A stretch of DNA of 64,000 bases from Luteimonas saliphila (GTDB lineage Bacteria > Pseudomonadota > Gammaproteobacteria > Xanthomonadales > Xanthomonadaceae), in assembly GCF_016774335.1 (NCBI RefSeq), contig NZ_JAETWA010000036.1, positions 112,762-176,761 of the forward strand. Reading direction: 5' to 3'. This document shows positions 35,569 through 44,812 of the stretch, piece by piece; the first letter of the stretch is position 1; every line of letters starts with the position of its first letter. The position numbers were made by a program, and so were the translations under genes. The notes under the pieces are model-generated. The model did not search any database and was not told the origin of the DNA. It saw nothing but the letters and a program-made list of their open reading frames with translations.

Positions 35569-36090
35569 TCAGCGCAGGCTGTAGCCCGAGACGCGCCAGA
35601 CGCGATCCTCGTCGAGCCGGAACGACACGAGCTCGCGCACCGGCTGCGCCTGGTTGGCGAACTTCGTCGCCGAACGCACGTTGATGTACAGGCCTTCGGG
35701 CACCTGCTGGCCTGCGCGGAACAGCGAACGGCTGACTTCCGGGTTGGCGCGCGTGGACACCGCGCCCAGGCGATTGCGGTCGATCGTGACCTGCTTGATG
35801 AACTCGTCGCGGGTCACCGCCTGCTTCATCGCCGCGGACGCGCCATCCCACACCTCGCCGATGCGGTTGCCATCCACCAGTTGCATCACCTGCAGCGCCG
35901 CCTGACTCATGTCGGCGTCCTGCTTCGCCAGCGCGGCGCGCTGTTCGGGACTGAGCTGCTCCATCGCCGGCTGGGCGGCGGCGGGCTGCGCCGCGGGACG
36001 CGGCTGCGGCTGGGCGGCAGGCTGCTGGGCGAACGCCCCGGAGCACAGGACCAGGGCGGCGAGGGTCGAAAGCAGGCGTGATCTGTTCAT
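35569..36090 (-). CDS. DUF4019 secreted protein
   Basis: A 173-residue protein with a signal peptide (MNRSRLLSTLAALVLCSGAFA, cleavage about residue 21) and a Gln/Pro/Ala-rich spacer (22-46). The DUF4019 domain then runs AALQVMQLVDGNRIGEVWDGASAAMKQAVTRDEFIKQVTIDRNRLG and ends EDRVWRVSGYSLR. It is predicted to be periplasmic, and the family has no assigned function. It is divergent from lemA. Confidence 0.85.
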   Translation of the reverse strand: MNRSRLLSTLAALVLCSGAFAQQPAAQPQPRPAAQPAAAQPAMEQLSPEQRAALAKQDADMSQAALQVMQLVDGNRIGEVWDGASAAMKQAVTRDEFIKQVTIDRNRLGAVSTRANPEVSRSLFRAGQQVPEGLYINVRSATKFANQAQPVRELVSFRLDEDRVWRVSGYSLR

Positions 36091-36259
36091 ATGGGACGAA
36101 CGCTCCGTGGAATCCGGCGGTCGAGTGTACGACACAGCCCCGGGCCGTCCAGTCGACGGACGGGGCCGGTTCCGGCCCGGCGCGTCCGGTACCCTGATGT
36201 CACGCCGCGCCACCCTGGTGCGTCGTGGTGGACATGCCTTCCCGCCGGGGACCCGAACG

Positions 36260-36817
36260 ATGAGCCTGCCCGTCCTGCTGCTGTCGAGCCTGGTGGCCGC
36301 CCTGCTGGTCTGGGCGATCATGGTGTTCAACCGCCTGGTCCGCCTGCGCAACCAGGTGCGGACCGCCTGGGCCGACATCGACGTGCAACTGATCCGCCGC
36401 CACGACCTCGTTCCCTCCCTGGTCTCGGCGGTGCGGGCCTACGCCGGGCACGAACGCGCGGTGCTCGAAGCGGTGACCGAGCTGCGGGCCCGGGCGCTGG
36501 CGCAGCAGAGCCGGTCGCAGCTGGCGCAGGTGGAGCAGGCGCTGGAACAGGCCATCGGCCGGCTGTTCGTGCTGCAGGAGGCCTATCCGGAGCTCAAGGC
36601 CAGCGACAACTTCGCGCAGTTGCAGCGCGACCTGGTCGAGGTCGAGGAGCACCTGCAGTACGCACGCCGCTTCTACAACGGCGCGGTGCGCGACTACAAC
36701 GACGCCACCCAGCGCGTGCCCGACCTGCTGGTGGCGCGGCTGGCGGGTTTCGGCGCCGAGGACTTCTTCGAGGCCGGCAACGCCGGGCGCACGGCCGTGC
36801 GCGTGGAGTTGCCATGA
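36260..36817 (+). CDS. LemA-family protein
   Basis: A 185-residue protein with one N-terminal membrane helix (about 3-24) and the LemA core VQLIRRHDLVPSLVSAVRAYAGHERAVLEAVTELRARAL, then AYPELKASDNFAQLQRDLVEVEEHLQYARRFYNGAVRDYN. All family landmarks are present. The stop overlaps the DUF2207 start (ATGA). LemA with a DUF2207 membrane protein is a frequent pairing in Proteobacteria of unresolved function. Confidence 0.92.
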   Translation: MSLPVLLLSSLVAALLVWAIMVFNRLVRLRNQVRTAWADIDVQLIRRHDLVPSLVSAVRAYAGHERAVLEAVTELRARALAQQSRSQLAQVEQALEQAIGRLFVLQEAYPELKASDNFAQLQRDLVEVEEHLQYARRFYNGAVRDYNDATQRVPDLLVARLAGFGAEDFFEAGNAGRTAVRVELP

Positions 36818-38571
36818 GCGCCCCGGTGTTGCGCAGCTTCGCGCTGGCCTGCCTGGCGCTGTTCGCCTTCGCGTCGCCGCTGGTGGCGCAGGAGCGCATC
36901 GAGTCCTACGACAGCCGGATCGTGCTGAACGCGGACGGCAGCCTCGACGTCACCGAGCGGATCCGCGTGCGCGCCGAAGGGCAGCAGATCCGCCGCGGCA
37001 TCTACCGCGACTTCCCGACCCGCTACCGCGACCGCCACGGCAACCGCGTAGTGGTGGACTTCGACGTGGTCGAGGTGCTGCGCGACGGCCGCAGCGAACC
37101 CTGGTTCACCGAAACCCGCGGCAACGGCGTCCGCGTGAACACCGGCAACGACGACTTCCTGCCGACGCCCGGCACCTTCACCTACACCCTGCGCTACCGC
37201 ACCACCCGCCAGCTCGGTTTCTTCGATGGGCACGACGAACTGTACTGGAACGCGATCGGCACCGGCTGGGCCTTCCCGATCGAATCCGGCAGCGCCGAGG
37301 TCCGGCTGCCGCAACCGGTGCCGGTGGCGGAGCTCGCGGCCGAAGGCTACACCGGCGTGCAGGGCGCGCGGGGCCAGGCCTACGTGGCCGAAACGCCGGA
37401 GCCGGGTCTCGCCCGCTGGCGGCTGACCGCGCCGCTCGCGCCCGGCGAGGGCCTGACGATCGTGCTCTCGTTCCCGAAGGGACTGGTTCCCGAGCCTACC
37501 ACCGCGCAGAAGCTGCGCTGGCTGCTCGCCGACAACCGCGCGGTGCTGGTCGCCCTGGTCGGCCTGCTCGCCTTGCTGGCGTGGTGCTTCCTGCGCTGGC
37601 GCCAGGTGGGTCGCGACCCGGCGCCGGGCACCGTGATCGTGCGCTACACGCCGCCCGAAGGCATCTCGCCCGCCGGCCTGCGCTACATCGGCAGGATGGG
37701 CTACGACACGCGCTGCTTCACCGCCGACGTGCTCGCGCTCGCGGTCGGGCGCTCGCTGCGGATCGAGCGCGACAAGGGCCTGCTCAAGGACCACTGGCGG
37801 CTGGAGAAGACCGGCGCGGGACCCACGGGGACCGCGAAGGAGCAGGACGCCCTGCTCGCCGGACTGTTCCCGCGCGAGGCCACGCTCGAGCTCGACAAGG
37901 ACAACGCCCCGCTGCTGCAGGCGGCGATCCGCGCCCACACGAAGGCGCTCGACCAGCGCTTCAAGGGAACCATGTTCAACCACAACGGCGGCAGTTCGCT
38001 GATCGCACTGCTGATCGCGCTGGTGTTCTCGGGCGCCGCGATCGCGCTCGGTGCCGGCACCGGCGCCGGACTGCTGTTCGCCTTCATCCCGATCGCGCTG
38101 ATGGGGGCGACCCTGGTCGTGTTCGCCTTCCTGGTGCGCGCCCCGACCGGCGAGGGGCGCAGGATGCTGGACCAGATCGAAGGCCTGCGCCGCTATCTCG
38201 GCGTCGCCGAACGACAGGACCTGCAGCGGCTGCAGGGCCCGGACGAGTCCGAGCCGGCGCTCGATGCGCAGCGCTTCGAATCGCTGCTGCCCTACGCCGT
38301 GGCGCTGGACGTGGAAGAGGCGTGGACGAAGAAGTTCACGCTGGCCGTGGGCGCGGCGGCGGCCGCGGCGGCCACATCGGCGATGGCCTGGTACCACGGC
38401 AGCAACGGCACCGGGTCGATCGGCGACATCGGCGGGTTCACCAAGGCCATCGGCAACAGCCTGACCTCGCAGATCGCCTCCTCGTCGACGCCACCGGGCA
38501 GTTCCTCGGGTGGCGGTGGCGGCGGCTTTTCGGGCGGCGGCGGGGGCGGCGGCGGCGGCGGCGGACGCTGA
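36814..38571 (+). CDS. DUF2207 membrane protein
   Basis: A 585-residue protein. A signal peptide (about 1-25, LACLALFAFASPLVA) precedes the extracytoplasmic DUF2207 domain, with ERIESYDSRIVLNADGSLDVTERIRVRAEG and GIYRDFPTRYRDRHG. Membrane helices follow at about 233-251, 395-415 and 420-440. The C-terminus is an extreme Gly/Ser tail (last 25 residues mostly Gly). It is coupled to LemA by ATGA. It converges on soxR with only seven bases between. Confidence 0.88.
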   Translation: MSAPVLRSFALACLALFAFASPLVAQERIESYDSRIVLNADGSLDVTERIRVRAEGQQIRRGIYRDFPTRYRDRHGNRVVVDFDVVEVLRDGRSEPWFTETRGNGVRVNTGNDDFLPTPGTFTYTLRYRTTRQLGFFDGHDELYWNAIGTGWAFPIESGSAEVRLPQPVPVAELAAEGYTGVQGARGQAYVAETPEPGLARWRLTAPLAPGEGLTIVLSFPKGLVPEPTTAQKLRWLLADNRAVLVALVGLLALLAWCFLRWRQVGRDPAPGTVIVRYTPPEGISPAGLRYIGRMGYDTRCFTADVLALAVGRSLRIERDKGLLKDHWRLEKTGAGPTGTAKEQDALLAGLFPREATLELDKDNAPLLQAAIRAHTKALDQRFKGTMFNHNGGSSLIALLIALVFSGAAIALGAGTGAGLLFAFIPIALMGATLVVFAFLVRAPTGEGRRMLDQIEGLRRYLGVAERQDLQRLQGPDESEPALDAQRFESLLPYAVALDVEEAWTKKFTLAVGAAAAAAATSAMAWYHGSNGTGSIGDIGGFTKAIGNSLTSQIASSSTPPGSSSGGGGGGFSGGGGGGGGGGGR

Positions 38572-38578
38572 GCGGGCG

Positions 38579-39052
38579 TCAGTCGCGGTCGAGCGTATTC
38601 GCACCGGGACCGAGGCGCGCCATCCGGTCCTCGGGGTTGCGCAGCGGGCATTGCTTCAGCGACAGGCAACCGCAGCCGATGCAGCCGTCGAGATCGTCGC
38701 GCAGGTGGGTCAAGCGCGCGATCCGCGCATCGAGTTCCGTACGCCAGCGGCGCGACAGCCGGGCCCAGTCGGCGGCGGTGGGCGTGCGCGCGTCCGGCAG
38801 CGACGACAGCGCCTCGCGGATCGAGGCGAGCGGCAGGCCGGTGCGCTGGGCGACCCGGATGACCGCGATCCGCCGCAGCACGTCGCGCGCGTAGCGGCGC
38901 TGGTTGCCGGCGGTACGCGTGCTGTGGATCAGGCCCTTGGCCTCGTAGAAGTGCAGGGTCGAGACCGCCACCCCGCTGCGCGCGGCGACCTCGCCGATCG
39001 TCATCTCGCGCGCGGGCGCTGCCTCCTTGCCCACCGGCACCGCTGTCGCCAT
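38579..39052 (-). CDS. soxR: Redox-sensing MerR-family regulator SoxR
   Basis: A 157-residue SoxR protein. The MerR DNA-binding region [38 protein letters not shown] lies at about 17-54. The [2Fe-2S] cluster motif CxxCxCx5C is exact: C124, C127, C129 and C135 in [12 protein letters not shown]. The start at 39052 is chosen because AAGGAG is seven bases upstream; ATG 39058 is too close to that site. A SoxR box sits in the 74-base gap to the divergent oxidoreductase gene. Its normal role is to activate target promoters when oxidised by redox-cycling compounds. Confidence 0.95.
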   Translation of the reverse strand: MATAVPVGKEAAPAREMTIGEVAARSGVAVSTLHFYEAKGLIHSTRTAGNQRRYARDVLRRIAVIRVAQRTGLPLASIREALSSLPDARTPTAADWARLSRRWRTELDARIARLTHLRDDLDGCIGCGCLSLKQCPLRNPEDRMARLGPGANTLDRD

Positions 39053-39063
39053 CCGCATGCTCC

Positions 39064-39094
39064 TTGACCTCGATATTGCTTGAGGTTTTACCCT
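39064..39094 (+). promoter_or_regulatory. SoxR-controlled promoter with 19-bp spacer
   Basis: TTGACC (-35, 39064-39069) and TACCCT (-10, 39089-39094) are separated by exactly 19 bases, the elongated spacing MerR/SoxR promoters require. The dyad CCTCGATATTGCTTGAGG (39068-39085) lies between them and matches the SoxR box CCTCAAG-n4-CTTGAGG at the right half and most of the left. The promoter points at the oxidoreductase gene. Confidence 0.8.
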
Positions 39095-39126
39095 GATCCG
39101 GCCTTCCACTCAAGACCGGACTCCGC

Positions 39127-40116
39127 ATGCACCTCGCCACCCGAGCCCTCCTCGAAGCCGAACCCGAGACCATGCGCGCGATGGCCTTCGCGCGCCCTGG
39201 CGCGGGTGAACGCCCCATGCCCTGCGCCCTGCCGATCCCGACGCCCGGGCCGACCCAGTTGCTGGTGCGCGTGCACGCAGCGGGCGTGGGCCGGTGGGAT
39301 CTGCTCGAACGCGACGGCGCGTTCGCCCGCCTGCCGCGGTTTCCGCACGTCGGCGGATCGGAAGGCGCCGGCGTGGTGGTGGAAGCCGGCCGGGAAACCC
39401 GCGGGTTCCGCGAGGGCGACCGCGTCTATGGACTCGTGGCGCAGCGCGATCCGAAGGGCGGCTGCCACGCCCAGTTCGCCCTGTTCGATGCCGGACTCGC
39501 CTGGCCGGTGCCGCCGCGACTGGCGCTGGACCAGGCCGCGGTCCTGCCGGTCGACGGTGCGCTTGCGGCGCAGGGCGTGCACGCCATCCTGCAGGCGCGG
39601 GACGACGACGCGCTGATGGTGTTCGGCGCCAGCGGGGGCGTCGGCCACTTCGCGCTGCAACTGGCCCGCAACGCCGGCGTGCGCACGCTGGCGATCGCTT
39701 CGGGCAGGGACGGCATGCGGCTGGCCGAGCGACTCGGCGCCGATGTCGCCGTCGACGGGCGCAGGCCGGGCTTCGAGCGCGAGGTCGCCCACTTCGCCGA
39801 CGGTGCCAAACGCACGCTCGCCCTGCTCACCGCTGGCGGCGGTGCCGCCGCACGCCTGGTCGCGGCGTTGCCCACGGGCAGCCGGATCGCATGGCCTCAC
39901 GGCGTCGCGATGCCCGCGATCGCGCGCGACGATGTGGTCGCGGCGGGCTTCGGGGTCCGTTACGAACCCGACGCGATGGGGGCCTTCCACGCGCTGGCCG
40001 AACGCGGCCCGCTGGTGCCGCATGTCTCGCGGCGATTCGCGCTGGAACGACTGCCGCAGGCGCTGGAGGCGATAGCGGCACACCATCTCGGCCGCATCGC
40101 GGTGCTGGCGGCATGA
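39127..40116 (+). CDS. MDR-family (quinone oxidoreductase-like) NAD(P)H oxidoreductase
   Basis: A 329-residue zinc-independent alcohol dehydrogenase-like enzyme: GVGRWDLLERDGAFARLPRFPHVGGSEGAGVV for substrate binding, the Rossmann GASGGVGHFALQLARNAG motif (about 170-185) and LALLTAGGG. Quinone oxidoreductases of this group reduce quinones with NADPH, which fits induction by SoxR. The family start could also be ATG 39172, giving 314 residues. It is the first gene after the SoxR promoter, and its stop overlaps an ATG of the ABC gene. Confidence 0.85.
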   Translation: MHLATRALLEAEPETMRAMAFARPGAGERPMPCALPIPTPGPTQLLVRVHAAGVGRWDLLERDGAFARLPRFPHVGGSEGAGVVVEAGRETRGFREGDRVYGLVAQRDPKGGCHAQFALFDAGLAWPVPPRLALDQAAVLPVDGALAAQGVHAILQARDDDALMVFGASGGVGHFALQLARNAGVRTLAIASGRDGMRLAERLGADVAVDGRRPGFEREVAHFADGAKRTLALLTAGGGAAARLVAALPTGSRIAWPHGVAMPAIARDDVVAAGFGVRYEPDAMGAFHALAERGPLVPHVSRRFALERLPQALEAIAAHHLGRIAVLAA

Positions 40117-40190
40117 GCCGCAGCGACCCTACCGCAGCGACCGCGGACGATCGGCGACAATGCCCGCCTTCCCCGCAGGACGCGCATTCC

Positions 40191-42068
40191 ATGTACCGAT
40201 GGTTCGAATCCCGGCTCGATCCGTTCCCGCCGGATCCCCCCGCGCAGCCACCGCGCACGCTGTACGCGTTCTGCCGCCACTACACCCGCGGGGCGGGCAA
40301 GTGGCTGGCGCTGCTGGCGCTGACCACCGCCGGCATCACCATCGCCGAACTGGTCCTGTACGCCTACGTCGGTTCGCTGGTCGACAGCCTGGGCAACACC
40401 ACGCCCGCGACCTTCCTCGCCAGCGAGGGCCCGCGCCTGCTGTGGATGGGCGTGCTGGTGGTGGTGGCGCTGCCGGCGATCGTGCTGCTGAACTCGTTGG
40501 TGCAGCACCAGACCCTGCTCGGCAACTTCCCGATGCGCATCCGCTGGAACGTGCATCGCTATCTGCTGCGGCAGTCGATGGGCTACTTCCAGGACGAGTT
40601 CGCCGGGCGCATCGCCACCAAGCTGATGCAGACCTCGCTGGCGGTGCGCGAGACGGTGATCAAGCTGCTCGACATCGGCATCTACATCCTGGTGTTCTTC
40701 GTCGGCACCCTGGCCGTAGCCGGCGCCTCGGACTGGCGGATGATGCTGCCGTTCCTGGCCTGGATCGGCGCCTACGGCCTGCTCATGCGCCACTTCGTGC
40801 CGCGCATGGAGCGCGTGTCGCGCGCGCAGGCCGATGCGCGTTCGGTGATGACCGGCCGCATCGTCGACAGCTACACCAACATCGCCACGGTCAAGCTGTT
40901 CTCGCACTCGCGCCGCGAGCAGGCCTACGCGCGCGAGGCGATGGACGGCTTCCTCGCCACCGTGCACCCGCAGATGCGGCTGGCGACCACGGTGTGGAGC
41001 GTGCTCTACGCGTTGAACATGGCGCTGCTGTTCGCGGTGGTGGCGCTGGGGCTGTGGCTTTGGCACCAGGGCGCGGCGAGCGCCGGCGCCATCGCGGTGG
41101 CGATCGCGCTGGCGTTGCGCATCCTCGGCATGTCGCAGTGGATCATGTGGGAGCTGTCGTCGCTGTTCGAGAACATCGGCACGGTCCACGACGGCATCAA
41201 TTCGATCTCGCTGCCGCCGACCGTCGACGACGCCTCGGGCGCCCCCGCGCTGGACCGGGTCCAGGGCGAGATCCGCTTCGAGGGCGTCGGCTTCCATTAC
41301 GGCAAGGCCGGCGGCGTGATCGAGCGCCTCGACCTGCACGTGCGGCCGGGCGAGAAGATCGGCGTGGTCGGGCGTTCGGGTGCCGGCAAGTCGACCCTGG
41401 TGAACCTGTTGCTGCGCTTCCACGACCGCGAGCGCGGCCGGATCCTGATCGACGGTATCGACATCGCCGACGTGCAGCAGGATTCGCTGCGCGCCCGGAT
41501 CGGCGTGGTCACCCAGGACACCTCGCTGCTGCACCGCTCGGTGCGCGAGAACATCCTCTACGGGCGCCCGGACGCCGGCGACGGGGAAATGATCGAGGCC
41601 GCGAAGCAGGCGCGCGCGCACGATTTCATCCTGGAACTGGCCGACAGCCAGGGCCGCCGCGGCTACGACGCGCACGTCGGCGAGCGCGGGGTGAAACTCT
41701 CCGGCGGCCAGCGCCAGCGCATCGCGATCGCGCGGGTACTTCTCAAGAACGCGCCGATCCTGGTGCTGGACGAGGCGACCTCGGCGCTCGACTCGGAAGT
41801 CGAAGCAGCGATCCAGGACAACCTCTACCGGCTGATGGAGGGCAAGACCGTGATCGCCATCGCCCATCGGCTCTCCACCATCGCGGCGATGGACCGGCTG
41901 ATCGTGATGGAGCGTGGCGAGATCGTCGAACAGGGCACGCACGAGGCGCTCGTCGCGGCCGGCGGCCTCTACGCGCAGCTGTGGGCGCGACAGTCCGGGG
42001 GATTCCTGGACTGCCCCGGCGAGGACGGCCCCGGCGGGGAGCCGGCGGAGGCCGTGGCTGCGGACTGA
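40191..42068 (+). CDS. ABC exporter, fused permease-ATPase
   Basis: A 625-residue half-transporter. Six membrane helices occupy about residues 30-300. The nucleotide-binding domain has Walker A GRSGAGKS (394-401), signature LSGGQ (503-507), Walker B LVLDEATSALD and the H-loop AHRLSTI. It resembles MsbA/MdlB-type exporters. An ATG at 40113 overlaps the oxidoreductase stop and would add 26 residues, but the conserved-looking start MYRWFESRLDPFP favours 40191. Being co-directional and coupled, it is probably part of the SoxR-controlled unit; the exported compound is unknown. Confidence 0.9.
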   Translation: MYRWFESRLDPFPPDPPAQPPRTLYAFCRHYTRGAGKWLALLALTTAGITIAELVLYAYVGSLVDSLGNTTPATFLASEGPRLLWMGVLVVVALPAIVLLNSLVQHQTLLGNFPMRIRWNVHRYLLRQSMGYFQDEFAGRIATKLMQTSLAVRETVIKLLDIGIYILVFFVGTLAVAGASDWRMMLPFLAWIGAYGLLMRHFVPRMERVSRAQADARSVMTGRIVDSYTNIATVKLFSHSRREQAYAREAMDGFLATVHPQMRLATTVWSVLYALNMALLFAVVALGLWLWHQGAASAGAIAVAIALALRILGMSQWIMWELSSLFENIGTVHDGINSISLPPTVDDASGAPALDRVQGEIRFEGVGFHYGKAGGVIERLDLHVRPGEKIGVVGRSGAGKSTLVNLLLRFHDRERGRILIDGIDIADVQQDSLRARIGVVTQDTSLLHRSVRENILYGRPDAGDGEMIEAAKQARAHDFILELADSQGRRGYDAHVGERGVKLSGGQRQRIAIARVLLKNAPILVLDEATSALDSEVEAAIQDNLYRLMEGKTVIAIAHRLSTIAAMDRLIVMERGEIVEQGTHEALVAAGGLYAQLWARQSGGFLDCPGEDGPGGEPAEAVAAD

Positions 42069-42072
42069 GCGC

Positions 42073-43248
42073 TCAGGAACCGCCGGCGTCGCCGCGGGCC
42101 GGCGCGTCGCGGCGACGCGCCTGTTCCTGTCCTTCCTCACGCTCCTCCGCCGGGCTCCGCTTGCCCGCCTGTTCCGGCTTCTCGGCCGCCAGCAGCGCGT
42201 CGAATTCCGACAGCGGGCTCTCCGAAGGACAGGTGGCGTCCGGGAAATCGTAGCGCTTGCGCAGTTCCAGTCCGCAGGCATTGAGTCCGTCCAGATCGGT
42301 GCCCGGCGACTTGCAGCGCGTGTCGAACGAACGGGCGAAGGCGTCGCGGCGCACCACGAAGTCTTCACCGCACTTGCGCATCAGCCGCAGCCGGTCGAGG
42401 TCGTCCTGCGCCGGGTTGATGCCGTCCAGCCCGTACAGGCTCAACTCGTCGGCGGCGAGCAAGCGCAGGTTGCGGTTGGGTACGGCCATCATCATGTCCG
42501 CGACCGCGGTGGCAGCGCCGTTGCGCTCGAGGTAGTCGCGCACGCGTTCGTACACCACGCGCAGTTCGCGGTTGAGCTCGGCGCGCGTGGTCGCGGTGGA
42601 GCTCATGCGGATGATGCGGTGGATGCCTACCCGGCCGCTGATCATGCGCACGTCGCCCGCGGCGAGCAGGAACACGCAGGCGCTGTGGCAGACCGCGCCC
42701 TCGCGCACCCAGAGCGTCCAGCGCGCGTCGGCGATGCGGTCGCCGGCCCGGATCGCGTCCTCCACCATGCCGCCACTGGAGTCGAGGTCGAGCACCCGCT
42801 TGCCGATCTCCAGCTCGTCGGCCACGTGGGTCACGCGTTGCATCAGCTGGGCGAACCCGGCGTTGATCTTGCCGGTGTAGCGCAGGCGCAGCACCCCGCG
42901 CGCGGCGCAGGGCTCCAGCGCGGCGGCGATGGCGTCGCGGTCGAGCTCGGCCAGCGGCACGCCGTCGCCCTGGCTCGCGTAGTCCAGCTCGCAGCTGATC
43001 GACGCCGTGCCCGACGCGAGGTCCATCGGCGACCAGTCGATGCCTTCCGGCTCGTCGGGGACCGGCTCGGGGACCGGTTCGGACGTGGGCGCGTCCTCGT
43101 CGGCCACCTGCACCGGCGCAGTGCTGACCGCACCGCCTTCCTCCGGGCTGGCGACGGGTACCGTGGTGCCCGCCTCGCCCGCGTCCTGCGCGCGACAGCC
43201 CGCCAACAGCACGGCTGCGAGACAGAGGATCGTGAACGGCTTGGACAT
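42073..43248 (-). CDS. ClpP-fold (COG3904-like) lipoprotein
   Basis: A 391-residue envelope protein. A lipobox ends LAAVLLAGC (Cys18), followed by a Pro/Glu/Ala-rich linker (about 20-68). The core resembles Clp-fold periplasmic proteins: LDLDSSGGMVEDAIRAGDRI, then EGAVCHSACVFLLAAGD with Ser189 and GIHR with His210 in catalytic-type positions. The C-terminal 40 residues are highly charged and low-complexity. It converges on the ABC gene with four bases between. Protease activity is inferred, not established. Confidence 0.75.
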   Translation of the reverse strand: MSKPFTILCLAAVLLAGCRAQDAGEAGTTVPVASPEEGGAVSTAPVQVADEDAPTSEPVPEPVPDEPEGIDWSPMDLASGTASISCELDYASQGDGVPLAELDRDAIAAALEPCAARGVLRLRYTGKINAGFAQLMQRVTHVADELEIGKRVLDLDSSGGMVEDAIRAGDRIADARWTLWVREGAVCHSACVFLLAAGDVRMISGRVGIHRIIRMSSTATTRAELNRELRVVYERVRDYLERNGAATAVADMMMAVPNRNLRLLAADELSLYGLDGINPAQDDLDRLRLMRKCGEDFVVRRDAFARSFDTRCKSPGTDLDGLNACGLELRKRYDFPDATCPSESPLSEFDALLAAEKPEQAGKRSPAEEREEGQEQARRRDAPARGDAGGS

Positions 43249-43401
43249 GTGCGGAAATCCGGGAATCGGCTGCGATCGCAGGTCGCCGACGATGGATGGA
43301 CGGTAGTCCAGTGTAGGGCGGACGCGTTTTCACGGTCGAACGGGCGATGAACCGGATTCGGCCAGCTCGGAGCGCCCGTACTCCGGTCGCGGCCGCCGCG
43401 T

Positions 43402-43917
43402 TCAACCGCCCGCCATCTCCAGCAGCCGGGCCACGGTGTTCATGTTGCGCGCCGTTCCGCTCGCGCCGGCGGGAAGCGACAGTTTCGAGGAGCGCATCGT
43501 CTCCGCATCGCGATAGTCGATGTAGATCTCGCGCGCGCCCAAGGCGAGGCGCTCATCGCCGACGCGACGCGCGTCCGCCAGCGCGCCGGCCCGCGGCGGA
43601 TCGTCGAGGAACACCGCCACCACGCGGTTGCCCGGAGAACCGGGGAACGGGTTGCCGGCGTGCACGGCGCGCAGCCCGGCCGCGGTGCGCACGAGCACGC
43701 CGACCGGCTTGCCCATGTGCGCCGCCAGCGCCGCCTCCAGCCTCGCCTTCACCTGGCGCTCGGTGCCGGGACCGCGGAGCACGACGTTGCCGCTGGCGAT
43801 GTAGGTGCGCACGTCGGAAAAGCCGGCCCGCTCGCACAGCGTGCGGAGCTCGGCCATCGGCAGCTTGCCGGTACCGCCGACGTTCACCGCGCGCAGCAGC
43901 GCGACCCATGTCTTCAT
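43402..43917 (-). CDS. DUF1697 family protein
   Basis: A 171-residue protein with the DUF1697 landmarks: MKTWVALLRAVNVGGTGKLPMAELRTLCERAGFSDVRTYIASGNVVL at the N-terminus and YIDYRDAETMRSSKLSLP near the end. It is cytoplasmic and of ordinary family length. The function is unknown. It is divergent from the next gene over a 345-base gap. Confidence 0.9.
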   Translation of the reverse strand: MKTWVALLRAVNVGGTGKLPMAELRTLCERAGFSDVRTYIASGNVVLRGPGTERQVKARLEAALAAHMGKPVGVLVRTAAGLRAVHAGNPFPGSPGNRVVAVFLDDPPRAGALADARRVGDERLALGAREIYIDYRDAETMRSSKLSLPAGASGTARNMNTVARLLEMAGG

Positions 43918-44262
43918 TCGGGCACCTCGCCAGAGTGCGGACAATGATCGCACGCGGCCGTCGCCGATACGCCCGGCGTGGTCCAACCGGCGGCGCCGTT
44001 CCGGGCGGTCGTAGGACGCTGCGGAACCGGCCACGCGGGGGCGTCGCCACAGGGCCATGGGTCCGTGGCACGGTCCTAACGGTCGCGGGCGCAGGCTGCC
44101 GAACGGCGACGGACTGCCGGGCCGCGTCCACGCCAGCGGATGTCGATTCCGCGGCCGTCCGTTCGTCGATTCCACACGTCCGCATGCAGGCGACGTTCCG
44201 CCGGACCGCGGAGAGACGCCTGCCGCGGGCCCGCGCCACCCAGACCCTCCAAGGAGATCCAC
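43918..44262. other. Gene-free divergent intergenic region
   Basis: This 345-base stretch lies between the divergent DUF1697 and DUF1428 genes. All open frames crossing it look like GC-bias shadows. An AAGGAG ribosome-binding site ends it at the DUF1428 start. No clear -35/-10 pair, palindrome or RNA gene was identified. Confidence 0.5.
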
Positions 44263-44622
44263 ATGCCCTATATCGACGGTTTCGTCCTCGCAGTCCCCAG
44301 CGCCAACCGCGAGAAGTTCATCGAACATGCGCGCAAGTTCGACCCGGTGTTCATCGAGTTCGGCGCCACCCGCGTCATCGAAGCTTGGGGAGACGACGTG
44401 CCCGAAGGCAAGGTCACCGACTTCCGCCGCGCGGTGCAGGCCACGGCCGACGAGACGGTGGCGTTCTCGTGGGTCGAATGGCCCGACAAGGCCACCCGCG
44501 ACGCCGGCATGAAGAAGATGATGGAGGATCCGCGCATGGATCCGGCCGCCAACCCGATGCCCTTCGACGGCAAGCGCATGATCTTCGGTGGATTCGAGAG
44601 CGTCGTCGAGCTCGGTGGATAG
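44263..44622 (+). CDS. DUF1428 family protein
   Basis: A 119-residue protein matching the DUF1428 pattern: MPYIDGFVLAVPSANREKFIEHARKFDPVFIEFGATRVIEAWGDDVPEGKVTDFRRAV, SWVEWPDKATRDAGMKKMMEDPRM and PMPFDGKRMIFGGFE. It is a stand-alone, dimeric alpha-beta-barrel-like family of unknown function. AAGGAG lies six bases before the ATG, an excellent start. Confidence 0.92.
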   Translation: MPYIDGFVLAVPSANREKFIEHARKFDPVFIEFGATRVIEAWGDDVPEGKVTDFRRAVQATADETVAFSWVEWPDKATRDAGMKKMMEDPRMDPAANPMPFDGKRMIFGGFESVVELGG

Positions 44623-44653
44623 TCGCACCGCGCCGTCACAACGGGCGAACGGG

Positions 44654-44716
44654 CCCCTCGCCCCTCGCCCCTCGCCCCTCGCCCCTCGTCCCTCGCCCTT
44701 CACCCCTCGCCCATCG
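44654..44716. repeat. Nine tandem heptamers (CCCCTCG)
   Basis: Nine consecutive 7-base units occur; six are exactly CCCCTCG and three carry one to three substitutions. They lie in the 190-base gap between the DUF1428 and GFA genes. A frame through them gives a Pro/Arg/Ser repeat, but nothing suggests it is translated. The array is a micro-satellite-like slippage site. Confidence 0.85.
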
Positions 44717-44812
44717 CGGCAACCACCGTGCCGGGAGCGCGATCGATATCCGGACCCCGATACGACGTGCCACGATAGGCACCGACGCGGGGGACCGGAT
44801 GGAGGCGGGGCG

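Noticed and set aside
44654..44716. Possible CRISPR-like array
   Set aside because: The units are contiguous heptamers with no spacers and no cas genes.
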